From the NCBI GenBank assembly GCA_030263665.1, contig SZPK01000030.1:62001-126000 (forward strand): DNA of 64,000 nt. The letters run 5' to 3'. The DNA comes from Villigracilis sp024434165 (GTDB taxonomy: Bacteria; Chloroflexota; Anaerolineae; Anaerolineales; Villigracilaceae). Position 1 is the first letter of the stretch. The number at the start of each line of letters is the position of its first letter. The position numbers and the translations under genes are program-made. This document shows positions 18,250-26,552 of this stretch, one piece after another. The notes under the pieces are model-generated. The model was not told the DNA's origin. It saw nothing but the letters and a program-made list of their open reading frames with translations, and ran no database searches.

Positions 18250-19004
18250 CCCCCCTCATCACCCTCTCCATTGTCAGTCACGGCGACGCAAGCCGGGTTA
18301 CGCGCCTGCTGGAAAGCATCCGCCGGCAGGAGCCGGATACCAATTCGCGTTTCCAGGTCGTCCTTACCGACAACTTGAAGGACGACCTGCCGGACTTCGA
18401 CCCCGCGCCCTGGGCTTCCCTAACCATTTTGCGAAACAAGCGCCGGCTGGGTTTTGCGGAAAACCACAACCGTGCCTTTGAATTTGCGCGCGGGGAATTT
18501 TTCTCCATTCTCAACCCTGATCTTGTGTTTGAAAGCCCGCTATATTCGGCATTGCGCGAAAGCCTGATAACCCACCAGGCGGACTTGCTCGCACCCCTGA
18601 TCGTGGATGAGACCGGAGCCGTTCAGGATTCATTCCGTCCGCTTCCAACCCCCTTCGAGTTGATTCGCCGCCGTTTGCCCGGTTATGGCTTCAAGCCTTA
18701 CCCCCCAGACAGCAGCGGGATGATTCACCCCGATTGGATTGCCGGCATGTTCTGGTTCATGCGCTCGCAAACCTACCGCCGGATGGGTGGCATGGACGGG
18801 CGTTACCGTCTCTACCTTGAGGATGTGGAATTTTGCGCCCGCGCCCGCCTGCAGGGACTGAAGATTCTTGTGGATTCCCATCTTCGCGTCCGGCACGAAG
18901 CGCAGCGTTCCAGCCGCCGCAGTCTGTATTACCTCTTTCTTCACCTGCAAAGCGCGTTTCGCTTTTTTACAAGCCCGGTATACCGTCGGGCTCGCCGGTT
19001 GTGA
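18246..19004 (+). CDS. family 2 glycosyltransferase
   Basis: A 252-residue GT-A transferase. LITLSIVSHGDASRVTRLL, LRNKRRLGFAENHNRAFEF and FFSILNPDLVFES give the donor-binding domain; MGGMDGRYRLYLEDVEFCAR carries the catalytic-base region. It is shorter than its neighbour and has no membrane segments. The ATGA overlap with the upstream GT2 gene indicates coupled translation, so the two probably add successive sugars. Confidence 0.87.
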   Translation: MTPLITLSIVSHGDASRVTRLLESIRRQEPDTNSRFQVVLTDNLKDDLPDFDPAPWASLTILRNKRRLGFAENHNRAFEFARGEFFSILNPDLVFESPLYSALRESLITHQADLLAPLIVDETGAVQDSFRPLPTPFELIRRRLPGYGFKPYPPDSSGMIHPDWIAGMFWFMRSQTYRRMGGMDGRYRLYLEDVEFCARARLQGLKILVDSHLRVRHEAQRSSRRSLYYLFLHLQSAFRFFTSPVYRRARRL

Positions 19005-19020
19005 CGCAAGGCATGATTGC

Positions 19021-19050
19021 GATGTTTTTCCGGCATTCGGAAAAACCATC
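19021..19050. other. 12-bp hairpin downstream of the GT2 pair
   Basis: GATGTTTTTCCG (19021-19032) pairs with CGGAAAAACCATC (19038-19050) with one bulged C and a five-base loop. It may end or stabilise the glycosyltransferase transcript, although no T-run follows. Confidence 0.4.
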
Positions 19051-19105
19051 GGTGGATTGTACAACCCGGCGGGCGGAATACAAACGGGCGGAAACTCTGA
19101 TAAAC

Positions 19106-19132
19106 TTCCATCCACGCTCCTCCTGGATGGAA
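19106..19132 (+). promoter_or_regulatory. hairpin hiding the ribosome site of the WecA-like gene
   Basis: TTCCATCCA (19106-19114) pairs perfectly with TGGATGGAA (19124-19132). The purine-rich 3' arm GGATGGAA is the only ribosome-site-like sequence before the ATG at 19139, and the loop holds CTCCTCC. In the folded state the site would be covered, suggesting translational control. This is inferred from sequence alone. Confidence 0.45.
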
Positions 19133-19138
19133 TAATAA

Positions 19139-20203
19139 ATGGATACCCCTTTCTTCCTTGCCTCCATAAGCCTGCTGGCGGGTCTTGTGCTGGGTTTGCC
19201 GGCTTCGCTGCTTGCCCGCCGTATCGGGCTGATGGACGTTCCCGGTTCTGCGCCTCACAAACAACATGCAAAGCCCACCCCGCTGGCGGGCGGCATTTTG
19301 TTGTTTGCCGTGCTGGCGGGCATGGCGTTTCTATTCCGTGCATCATTGAACCGCGATATTCTTGCGGCGCTGGCGGGCGCGGCGGTGATCTTTTTCTTCG
19401 GGCTTTGGGACGACCTCAAAGGGTTATCGGCTGTGCCGAAGTTGATCGGGCAGTTTATCGCCTCCATAGTCCTGATTTCCCTCGGCGTGCAGGTTCGGTT
19501 CATGACCATCCTCTTTGCCGCAAACGGCCTTTCGCCCGAACTTGCCCAGGCATTGAACATCTTCATCACATTGTTCTGGCTCATCGGCATCACCAACGCC
19601 CTGAACATGATTGACAGCATGGACGGCATCGTGGCGGGAATCGGCGCCATCGCCTCGGCGTTTTACATGGGCGCAACCGCGCTGGCGGGTCAGCCCATCC
19701 TTTCGCAGTGGTCGGGGGTTTTGCTGGGGCTCTGCGCGGGCTTGTACATCTGGAACGGTATCGCCGCCCGCTTCTTCCTCGGCGACTCCGGCGCGCAAAC
19801 CATCGGATTTCTGCTTGCCTCGCTGGGCATCCTTTATAATCCGCTTGATCGCAGCCCCGAATCGTCGTGGATTGTCCCGATCATGCTGCTTGGCGTGCCC
19901 ATCTTCGATACCACGCTGGTTGTCCTCTCCCGCTTCCGCAGGGGACAGCGCGTGGGAAGCGGCAGGCGCGACCACACCTACCACCGCCTGGTGGTGATGG
20001 GCTTTCAGCCGAAAGTTGCCGTGCTGGCGACCCACCTGGCGGCACTGTTGATCAGTTGTGTAGCGTTCCTCACCTTTTATCTGCCTCCCTGGCTTGCGTT
20101 GACGTTCTTCCTTGCCACCATCGTTTTCGGTTTGTTGTTCCTCTTCTGGCTGGAGCGCAAACCCACACTCGACGACCAAACTCAACATGCTTCCCAGAAT
20201 TGA
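19139..20203 (+). CDS. undecaprenyl-phosphate sugar-1-phosphate transferase (WecA/TagO/MraY family)
   Basis: A polytopic membrane enzyme of 354 residues that starts glycan assembly by moving a sugar-1-phosphate, usually GlcNAc-1-P, onto undecaprenyl phosphate. Signature segments are PHKQHAKPTPLAGG, FGLWDDLKG (Asp pair), NALNMIDSMDGIVAG, FLGDSGAQTIGFLLA, GVPIFDTTLV and the late cytoplasmic HTYHRLV loop, which fit WecA/TagO better than MraY. It probably primes the polymer made by the upstream cluster. The next gene overlaps its end by 17 bases. Confidence 0.9.
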   Translation: MDTPFFLASISLLAGLVLGLPASLLARRIGLMDVPGSAPHKQHAKPTPLAGGILLFAVLAGMAFLFRASLNRDILAALAGAAVIFFFGLWDDLKGLSAVPKLIGQFIASIVLISLGVQVRFMTILFAANGLSPELAQALNIFITLFWLIGITNALNMIDSMDGIVAGIGAIASAFYMGATALAGQPILSQWSGVLLGLCAGLYIWNGIAARFFLGDSGAQTIGFLLASLGILYNPLDRSPESSWIVPIMLLGVPIFDTTLVVLSRFRRGQRVGSGRRDHTYHRLVVMGFQPKVAVLATHLAALLISCVAFLTFYLPPWLALTFFLATIVFGLLFLFWLERKPTLDDQTQHASQN

Positions 20204-22751
20204 CCCCTCCCGGCGGCTGCCCGCCTTCGGATTGTTCCTGGCGGTTGGATTGTTCGCGGCTTTGTTTGCCGTCCTCGCCTCGCCCTCGGACCCGAAAAAC
20301 TCCGTCCTGTTTGGATTCTCGCTCGAACGGATGATCCTCGCGGCGGGAATCTTCACGCTGGCAGGTGCGCTTCTTTTCCTGACGTGGAAACTGGCGCGCG
20401 ACCCGGAGCGTTCTCAACGCTTTTGGCTGGTCTTCACCCGGCATAATGCATCGTTATTCCTTTCCGTTGTCGTATTTCTTCTGTGCTGGGTCGCCCTGTT
20501 CATGCCGCCTTACCGCCTTGGCGGCTTGAGTGGATACATTCAAAGGTTGTCTCCACTCCTTGTCTGGCTGGCAGTGACCGGCGCGGTCACGACCGCGCTC
20601 CTCCTCGTCGAGCGGAAGAAAGCATCCACCAGCCCAGCCCAAGCCGTCGAGCGGGTCGTCATCAAAACATCGTTGATTTTCCTCGGCGCGTTTCTCCTGC
20701 TTGGGGGCGTTGCGCTGGTCACGGGGATTGGATACCGCCACCCGACGGAATACTGGTACGGCGCAGGTGTGCCTGTGCTGGGGCTGCAGGTCCTTTTTGC
20801 GCTGATTGCCGGCGCGCTCATCTTTTGGTTCGAGCCGAAGATTGCGGAAAACAGGCGCGGCTGGTTCGATGCCCTGTTCTTTGCCGGTCTGTGGATTGCC
20901 GCCGCCTGGCTGTGGGCGCGCGAGCCGCTCGCCCCGAATTACTTCATGCCCGACACGGCGGATAACATCATATATCCCTACTCCGACGGCGCGACATTCG
21001 ACACGGGCGGGCAGTACGCCCTGATCGGGCAGGGCTTGTTCAACGGGCGGTATTTCGACCGTGTACTTTACAGCGTGTTTCTCACGTATTTGCATATTTT
21101 CTTCGGGCAGGATTTCGACATCCTCATGGCGGTTCAGGCGGCGGTGTTTGCGGTTTTCCCGGCGGTGGTTTACCTGCTCGGCAGGGAATTGCACAGCCGC
21201 GCGCTGGGGGTTTCGGCGGGCATCCTGATTGCCCTGCGCGGGTTGAATGCCATCGTTGCCGCAAGGTGGATTGATACCGCCAGCCCCAAAATGGCGCTGA
21301 CGGATTTTCCCACCGCGATTGGCATTGCCTTTTTCCTGTTGTTCCTGTTGAAGTGGGGCAGGGAGCCAGCCAGAATCAATCACCTGATCTGGGCGGGTAC
21401 GGCATTCGGGCTGACTCTCCTGGTGCGCACCCACGTATTGACGCTCCTGCCTGTGGCGTTGGTTTTCATTCCCCTTGCCCTGCGCCTGCGCTGGAAGCAG
21501 GCTGCGCTGACCGCCTGCCTGCTGGTGTTGGGACTGCTGGCGGTCACGCTTCCCTGGGAGATACGGAATCAATCCAGGGGTATTCCGATGTTTTACATGT
21601 ATTACTCGCGCATCGAGTTGCTGCTCCGCTACCGGTATGGGATTCTCGAAGAAGCCTCGCTCCCGCCGCAGGAGATGGATGCGGCGCAGCCGGGCATATT
21701 CCCGCGCGAACGGCTCAGGCTAAAATTTGCGGGCGCTGCGGAAGAGCCATTCTGCGATTCCCTGCCCTGCTCGGTGACCAATCACTTTGTCCATAATATC
21801 GTTACCTCCGTCATCTCCCTGCCTTCCTCGTTTGTCTTTGACGATATTTGGAACACGGTCAAAGCCGATACGCCGTATTGGAAAAGGGATTGGAACGAAG
21901 GACAAATTGGGAATGCCGGCGCGGTATTGCTCCTCTTCAACCTGGTCCTGCTTGCACTGGGGAGCGGGGCTGTCTGGGGGCGAAGCCGCTCGTTGACCCT
22001 TCTGCCGGTTTTCCTTTTTCTGGCTTACCTTCTCACCAATTCCCTCGGTCTGACTTCGGGCGGGCGTTACATTGCCCCTGTGGATTGGATGGTTTCCCTT
22101 TTTTACGCGGCGGGCGGACTTCAACTGGTCATCTGGTTTTTGCGGCTGGCGGGGGCTGCTCCCGAAGTTGAAACTGCGCCGATGGAGACCGCAGGTTTGC
22201 AATCGCTGAAAAGGGAACAATATTTCAAAGCGCTTCCCGTTTTGTTCGTCATTCTTGGCATTGGCGCCTTGATGCCCGCTGTGGAGATGTTCTTCGAGCC
22301 GCGCTATCAGACCCGATCCGTGCAGGAGACGCTCGCCGATCTGGAAGCGGCGGGACTTCTGGAACAATCCGGTTTTTCGCGCGAGGAATTGACGGCGTTT
22401 CTTTCCCAGCCCAAAGCCATGCTCACCGCCGGGCGCGCGCTCTACCCGCGCTATTACCGCACCGGGGAAGGGGAGCCGGATCGAAGCACGTATTACCGCT
22501 ACCTCGATTACCAACGCCTGGTGTTCACATTGATCGGTCCCTATGCGGCTCAGGCGGAGGGGGTGGTCATCCCCGGTGACCCGCCGCCCTTCTCATTTCA
22601 TACTGCGGATGTGGTGGTGCTGGGTTGCTGGAATACCGCCTATTACGCGCCATTTGTTGACGGGGTAGTCGTCTTCGTCACCTCGGGCGAGGGCTACGTG
22701 TATAACCGCGCTCCAGGCGCGCCGCTGAAATGTCCGCTGCCGGAGCCTTGA
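20187..22751 (+). CDS. large polytopic GT-C glycosyltransferase (ArnT/PMT-like)
   Basis: An 854-residue protein with many membrane helices. An N-terminal block of seven or so helices (residues 1-250) precedes a GT39-like region: after a loop with YFMPDTADNIIYPYSDG comes RVLYSVFLTYLHIFFG and LLGRELHSRALGVSAGIL, similar to dolichyl/undecaprenyl-phosphate-sugar-dependent transferases. It would act on the outer face of the membrane with a polyprenyl-phosphate sugar. I start at ATG 20187; an ATG at 20112 would overlap the upstream gene by 92 bases. The extra N-terminal half is unusual for ArnT. Confidence 0.75.
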   Translation: MLPRIDPSRRLPAFGLFLAVGLFAALFAVLASPSDPKNSVLFGFSLERMILAAGIFTLAGALLFLTWKLARDPERSQRFWLVFTRHNASLFLSVVVFLLCWVALFMPPYRLGGLSGYIQRLSPLLVWLAVTGAVTTALLLVERKKASTSPAQAVERVVIKTSLIFLGAFLLLGGVALVTGIGYRHPTEYWYGAGVPVLGLQVLFALIAGALIFWFEPKIAENRRGWFDALFFAGLWIAAAWLWAREPLAPNYFMPDTADNIIYPYSDGATFDTGGQYALIGQGLFNGRYFDRVLYSVFLTYLHIFFGQDFDILMAVQAAVFAVFPAVVYLLGRELHSRALGVSAGILIALRGLNAIVAARWIDTASPKMALTDFPTAIGIAFFLLFLLKWGREPARINHLIWAGTAFGLTLLVRTHVLTLLPVALVFIPLALRLRWKQAALTACLLVLGLLAVTLPWEIRNQSRGIPMFYMYYSRIELLLRYRYGILEEASLPPQEMDAAQPGIFPRERLRLKFAGAAEEPFCDSLPCSVTNHFVHNIVTSVISLPSSFVFDDIWNTVKADTPYWKRDWNEGQIGNAGAVLLLFNLVLLALGSGAVWGRSRSLTLLPVFLFLAYLLTNSLGLTSGGRYIAPVDWMVSLFYAAGGLQLVIWFLRLAGAAPEVETAPMETAGLQSLKREQYFKALPVLFVILGIGALMPAVEMFFEPRYQTRSVQETLADLEAAGLLEQSGFSREELTAFLSQPKAMLTAGRALYPRYYRTGEGEPDRSTYYRYLDYQRLVFTLIGPYAAQAEGVVIPGDPPPFSFHTADVVVLGCWNTAYYAPFVDGVVVFVTSGEGYVYNRAPGAPLKCPLPEP

Positions 22752-22756
22752 TGGAA

Positions 22757-22784
22757 ACAGGTCACGCCTCGAAACGTGACCTGT
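22757..22784 (+). terminator. possible transcription end hairpin
   Basis: ACAGGTCACG (22757-22766) and CGTGACCTGT (22775-22784) form a perfect 10-bp stem with an eight-base loop, six bases after the GT-C stop codon. It lacks a following T-run, so intrinsic termination is only possible, not clear. Confidence 0.4.
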
Positions 22785-22909
22785 GCTCGCTTCGACTCTC
22801 TTTGAAGGGCTGCCTCGTAAAAAGGCAGTAGAGTCGTATTTTACAAGCCGGGTTCAGGGGAACGTCCATCGAAAAAATCGCCGAAAACCGGCATGTTATA
22901 ATCCGATTC

Positions 22910-24628
22910 GTGTCACGTAAAGTTTCTGATATTGCCATATATGGGTTGCTGATCATCGTCTTTCTCGCGCCGCGCCTGCCTGAAATCGGCTCGTTTGTCA
23001 CCCTCGACGAACCGCAATGGCTGAGCATGGGCGCGAATTACTACTATGCCCTCGGTCAGCGGGAATTCGAGAAGACCGTTTACGAATATCAGCCCGCCGT
23101 CACCACCATGTCCATCATCGCCTTTGCGATGTTTCTCTATTTCCCCGAATATCGCGGATTGGGTCAGGGGTATCTGGATTATGAAAAGGGCTTGCTCGAC
23201 CCATTCATGTACGAACGCGGATATGACCCGCTGGCGCTGCTGATCTATTCGCGTGTCCTTCAAATATTTGTCCTGCTGGCGCTTTTCCTTGTACTTTATT
23301 ATCTGTTGCAAAAATTTCTCCCCAGGCTTGCCGCCGCCTTCGCGCTGACGTTTGCCGCGTTCGACCCCTTCCATTTGAGTCAGACCCGCCTGATGAATCA
23401 TGAAGCGATGGTCTCGCTTTTCGTGCTGGTTTCGCTGATTTCGCTCGCCGTGTATCTGTTCAAAGACCGCAAACTGGCTTTCCTGTTTCTTTCCGGCATT
23501 GCGGCGGGTTTTGCGCAATTATCGAAATCGTCTGCGATTGCCATGCTGGCGGCAGTGGGAGTCCTTCTGCTCTGGCAGATATTCCAGGAACGCGGAGGAG
23601 GCTGGGGAAGGGCGATCACAAATGCGGCGAAGACCTTTGGGCTCTGGCTGGCGTTTGCGGCGCTGACGTATTTTGTTTTCTGGCCCGGCATGTGGGTTGC
23701 GCCGGGCAGGATGCTTTATGAAGTGTACGGCAACGCCTTCAGTTATGCCTTTCAGGGCGCACGCCTCAAGATTACCGAGGAACTGGATGTCTCCCGCTTC
23801 AGCCTGAACACCCGCCTGGCGGATATTTGGGAAGTGGCGAGGATATTGTTTTATCGCACCACACCCGTTACCTGGCTCGGCGTCCTTTTGGGGTTTGCCC
23901 TTCCGTTCACACGGGACCGCGAATCCGCTCCGCGAAACAGACTTTTCTTCACCTTGCTGTTGGTGAATGCAGCCGCCTTCGTCTTGTTGATAGGTTTTGC
24001 GCAGGGGCGCAACTCCCCGCATTACATCCTCACCGCCTACCTCTCCCTCAACCTGCTGGCAGGGTTGGGGTGGTTTCACACGGTTCAATGGCTGGGGGAG
24101 CGCCTTCCGTCGTTTCGAGTTGTCGGGCAATATGCCTTGCTCTCGCTGATCATGCTTACCCAGGTGTGGAGCGCGCTGGCGAATTTCCCATATTACTTTA
24201 CGTACCGCAACCCGATTCTTGCCGCTGCAGGCTGGTACCGGGAATTCCCCCACTTTCCCTATTGCGAGGGGCTGGAACTTGCCGCCCATTACCTCGCCGG
24301 GCTGCCCGATGCCGAAAATACAACAGTCTTCTCCTATTACAGCCGCGGATGCGTCTCCTATTATTATCCCGGCAGGACCATCAGTTTCCGCCCCTACTAT
24401 GTGGACGGTCAACATGCCGAGGACCTCTTGAACAACCTGAACGCCTCGGATTACCTCGTTGTTTATTACGCCAACCAGGGGCAGCTGCCACTCTACCGGA
24501 ATTTTCTCGATGTCATGTCTGCCGTTGAGCCTCATCACGTCATTTGGTTGAACGGCTATGAGTATGTGCGAATCTACAAGGTTGACTCCCTGCCGCCGGA
24601 AATTTTCGAAGCGCTTGCGAACTTATGA
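22910..24628 (+). CDS. GT39-family membrane glycosyltransferase, copy 1
   Basis: A 572-residue polytopic protein of the protein-O-mannosyltransferase/ArnT type. The first outside loop has the acidic catalytic motif TLDEPQWLSMGANYYYAL; later come the shared block FWPGMWVAPGRMLYEVYGNA and a C-terminal extracytoplasmic domain ending YEYVRIYKVDSLPP. It starts with GTG only seven bases after a TATAAT, so its transcript may be leaderless. It overlaps the next gene by four bases, and the two are clear paralogues. It probably adds sugars to secreted proteins or lipids from a polyprenyl donor. Confidence 0.83.
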   Translation: MSRKVSDIAIYGLLIIVFLAPRLPEIGSFVTLDEPQWLSMGANYYYALGQREFEKTVYEYQPAVTTMSIIAFAMFLYFPEYRGLGQGYLDYEKGLLDPFMYERGYDPLALLIYSRVLQIFVLLALFLVLYYLLQKFLPRLAAAFALTFAAFDPFHLSQTRLMNHEAMVSLFVLVSLISLAVYLFKDRKLAFLFLSGIAAGFAQLSKSSAIAMLAAVGVLLLWQIFQERGGGWGRAITNAAKTFGLWLAFAALTYFVFWPGMWVAPGRMLYEVYGNAFSYAFQGARLKITEELDVSRFSLNTRLADIWEVARILFYRTTPVTWLGVLLGFALPFTRDRESAPRNRLFFTLLLVNAAAFVLLIGFAQGRNSPHYILTAYLSLNLLAGLGWFHTVQWLGERLPSFRVVGQYALLSLIMLTQVWSALANFPYYFTYRNPILAAAGWYREFPHFPYCEGLELAAHYLAGLPDAENTTVFSYYSRGCVSYYYPGRTISFRPYYVDGQHAEDLLNNLNASDYLVVYYANQGQLPLYRNFLDVMSAVEPHHVIWLNGYEYVRIYKVDSLPPEIFEALANL

Positions 24629-26346
24629 AAACCACTTCCCTGACGATTGACCGAAGCAGGCTGTGGCTTGCCCTGCTTTTGCTTGTCCTTACGCTCCCTT
24701 CGCGGGTCATCAACATTGACCGCGCCGTTAACATTGACGAACCCTGGTGGGTGATTTCGAGCGTAAATTTTTATTACGCGGTCACACACCGCGATTTTCA
24801 AGACACCTATTTCGAGTACCATCCGGGCGTGACCAATATGTGGATCATTTCGACCGCCCTGCATTTCTACTTCCCGGAATATCGCGGCTTCGGACAAGGG
24901 TACTTCGACCAGCGCAAGCCGTTCTTTGAAGAGTTCATGCGCGAACACGGCAAGGAAACGCTCGACCTTGTCCGTCACAGCCGTTACATTCAGGCGGGGG
25001 TTCTCGCCGTTTTGGCAGTCACCGCCTTCTTTTTGTTGAGCACGCTCGTGGGGCAAAATGCCGCCTTCCTTTCCATCGCGCTGGCGACCATCTCGCCTTT
25101 TTTCCTCGGACATTCCCGCCTGCTCAACATGGAAAGCATGGGGGCGCTGTTCGTGCTGGTCTCCCTGCTGGGGCTGCATGTTTACCTCCACAAAGAACGA
25201 AGGTTGGTGTATCTCCTTCTTTCCGGTGCGGCATTTGGGCTGGCGCAGTTGACCAAGTCCACATCCATTGCACTGCTTGGAGTGGCGGGGGTGATGCTGG
25301 TTCTCCGGCTTTTCAAACGCGATGAGAAAACAGCCGGCGCGCGGTTTCTGGATGCGGTCAGGATTTTTGCTCTCTGGTTTGGGGCGGCGGCGTTGACGTA
25401 TTTCATTCTCTGGCCCGGCATGTGGGTGGACCCGGGCAGGATGCTCTCGGAAGTGTACGGCAACGCCTTCAGTTATGCCTTCCAGGGCGCGCGCCTCGAT
25501 GTGACCGAGGAGTTGGAACCCGCGAATTTCAGCGTGGTCACACGCCTCGACGGAATCCTGCTCTATCTTCGCTATTGGGTTTCCGGCACGACCTTCATTA
25601 CCTGGCTCGGGCTGGCGTTCGCCGCGCTGTTCCTGTTTTCCAAAGGGAAGGAACCACTTTCTCCGCACGTCAAATCCACACTGGGGTATCTGGCTTTGCT
25701 TGGGGTGTTATTCATCCTGATGTTTGGCATCGCGCAGGGACGCAACCATGCTCATTACATCATGAACAGTTACGTCGCGTTCGATGGGATGGCGGGAATT
25801 GGCTGGGGGACGCTGCTGCTCCGGGCACAGGCGCGCTGGCGGGGCTTATCCAATGTGTATGCGGCTCTGGCTGTGATGGTCGTTTTGGTCCTCGCGCAGA
25901 TCGGGTTCGGGCTGCCCTATGCGCCGTATTATTTCACGTACAAAAATCCGTTCGCCAGCCAGGCAGCAACCTACGGCTACGGCGAAGGGTACTCCGAAGC
26001 GGCGGATTATCTCGCGCAAAAGCCGAACGCAAAGGAACTGCGCGCCTACGTCTATAACGGCATGGGGACGTTTTCCTACTACTTCCCCGGCGAGACGCTG
26101 GTCTTCAAGCGCGTGTATCTGTTCGATGAGTCCTTCCAGCAGATCGCGGATGAAATCCGCAGTTCGGATTACCTCGTGCTGTATCCGATTGTGCGCGGGA
26201 AACAGCCTGAGACCGAAAAGGTGCTGGACGTCTTGAAGGATGTAACGCCTGAAAAGGTCATCTTTATCAATGGGTTGGAGTACGTTTACATCTATCACGT
26301 GCCGGATATTCCCGAATCCGTGTATGAAGCGCTGGTGAACCGGTAA
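24625..26346 (+). CDS. GT39-family membrane glycosyltransferase, copy 2
   Basis: A 573-residue paralogue of the preceding gene. The catalytic loop reads NIDEPWWVISSVNFYYAV; the conserved block is LWPGMWVDPGRMLSEVYGNA followed by FSYAFQGARLDVTEELE, almost matching copy 1. The end, GLEYVYIYHVPDIPES, also aligns. A tandem duplication with divergence is the simplest explanation. The ATGA overlap points to coupled translation and possibly a paired complex. Confidence 0.83.
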   Translation: MKTTSLTIDRSRLWLALLLLVLTLPSRVINIDRAVNIDEPWWVISSVNFYYAVTHRDFQDTYFEYHPGVTNMWIISTALHFYFPEYRGFGQGYFDQRKPFFEEFMREHGKETLDLVRHSRYIQAGVLAVLAVTAFFLLSTLVGQNAAFLSIALATISPFFLGHSRLLNMESMGALFVLVSLLGLHVYLHKERRLVYLLLSGAAFGLAQLTKSTSIALLGVAGVMLVLRLFKRDEKTAGARFLDAVRIFALWFGAAALTYFILWPGMWVDPGRMLSEVYGNAFSYAFQGARLDVTEELEPANFSVVTRLDGILLYLRYWVSGTTFITWLGLAFAALFLFSKGKEPLSPHVKSTLGYLALLGVLFILMFGIAQGRNHAHYIMNSYVAFDGMAGIGWGTLLLRAQARWRGLSNVYAALAVMVVLVLAQIGFGLPYAPYYFTYKNPFASQAATYGYGEGYSEAADYLAQKPNAKELRAYVYNGMGTFSYYFPGETLVFKRVYLFDESFQQIADEIRSSDYLVLYPIVRGKQPETEKVLDVLKDVTPEKVIFINGLEYVYIYHVPDIPESVYEALVNR

Positions 26347-26429
26347 GTGTCCGTTCGACGAACCCGCTCCCGCCGGGTGCGCGGGAATTTCGTCAGCGGG
26401 GGAGCTGCTTTGAGAATAACAGGAGCAGT

Positions 26430-26460
26430 CCCATCGTCCGGGGCGATGCGGGCGTTTTTT
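26430..26460 (+). terminator. weak terminator-like hairpin
   Basis: CCATCG (26431-26436) can pair with CGATG (26444-26448) with flanking C/G pairs, followed by GCGTTTTTT at 26452-26460. It could end the GT39 transcript. The 206-base gap otherwise holds only a TAAAAT box (26540-26545) just before the next gene. Confidence 0.4.
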
Positions 26461-26552
26461 AATCCAATTTCACGATTTTCCGCCTCCACCTTACGTCTTT
26501 GTCATGAAAGTACCATATACCTCGGGCGGGGTTGTAGTGTAAAATTTCAGCC

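Noticed and set aside
18868..19614. A 248-codon + strand frame overlapping the GT2 and WecA-like genes
   Set aside because: Overlaps two well-supported genes in another frame and has no recognisable domain.
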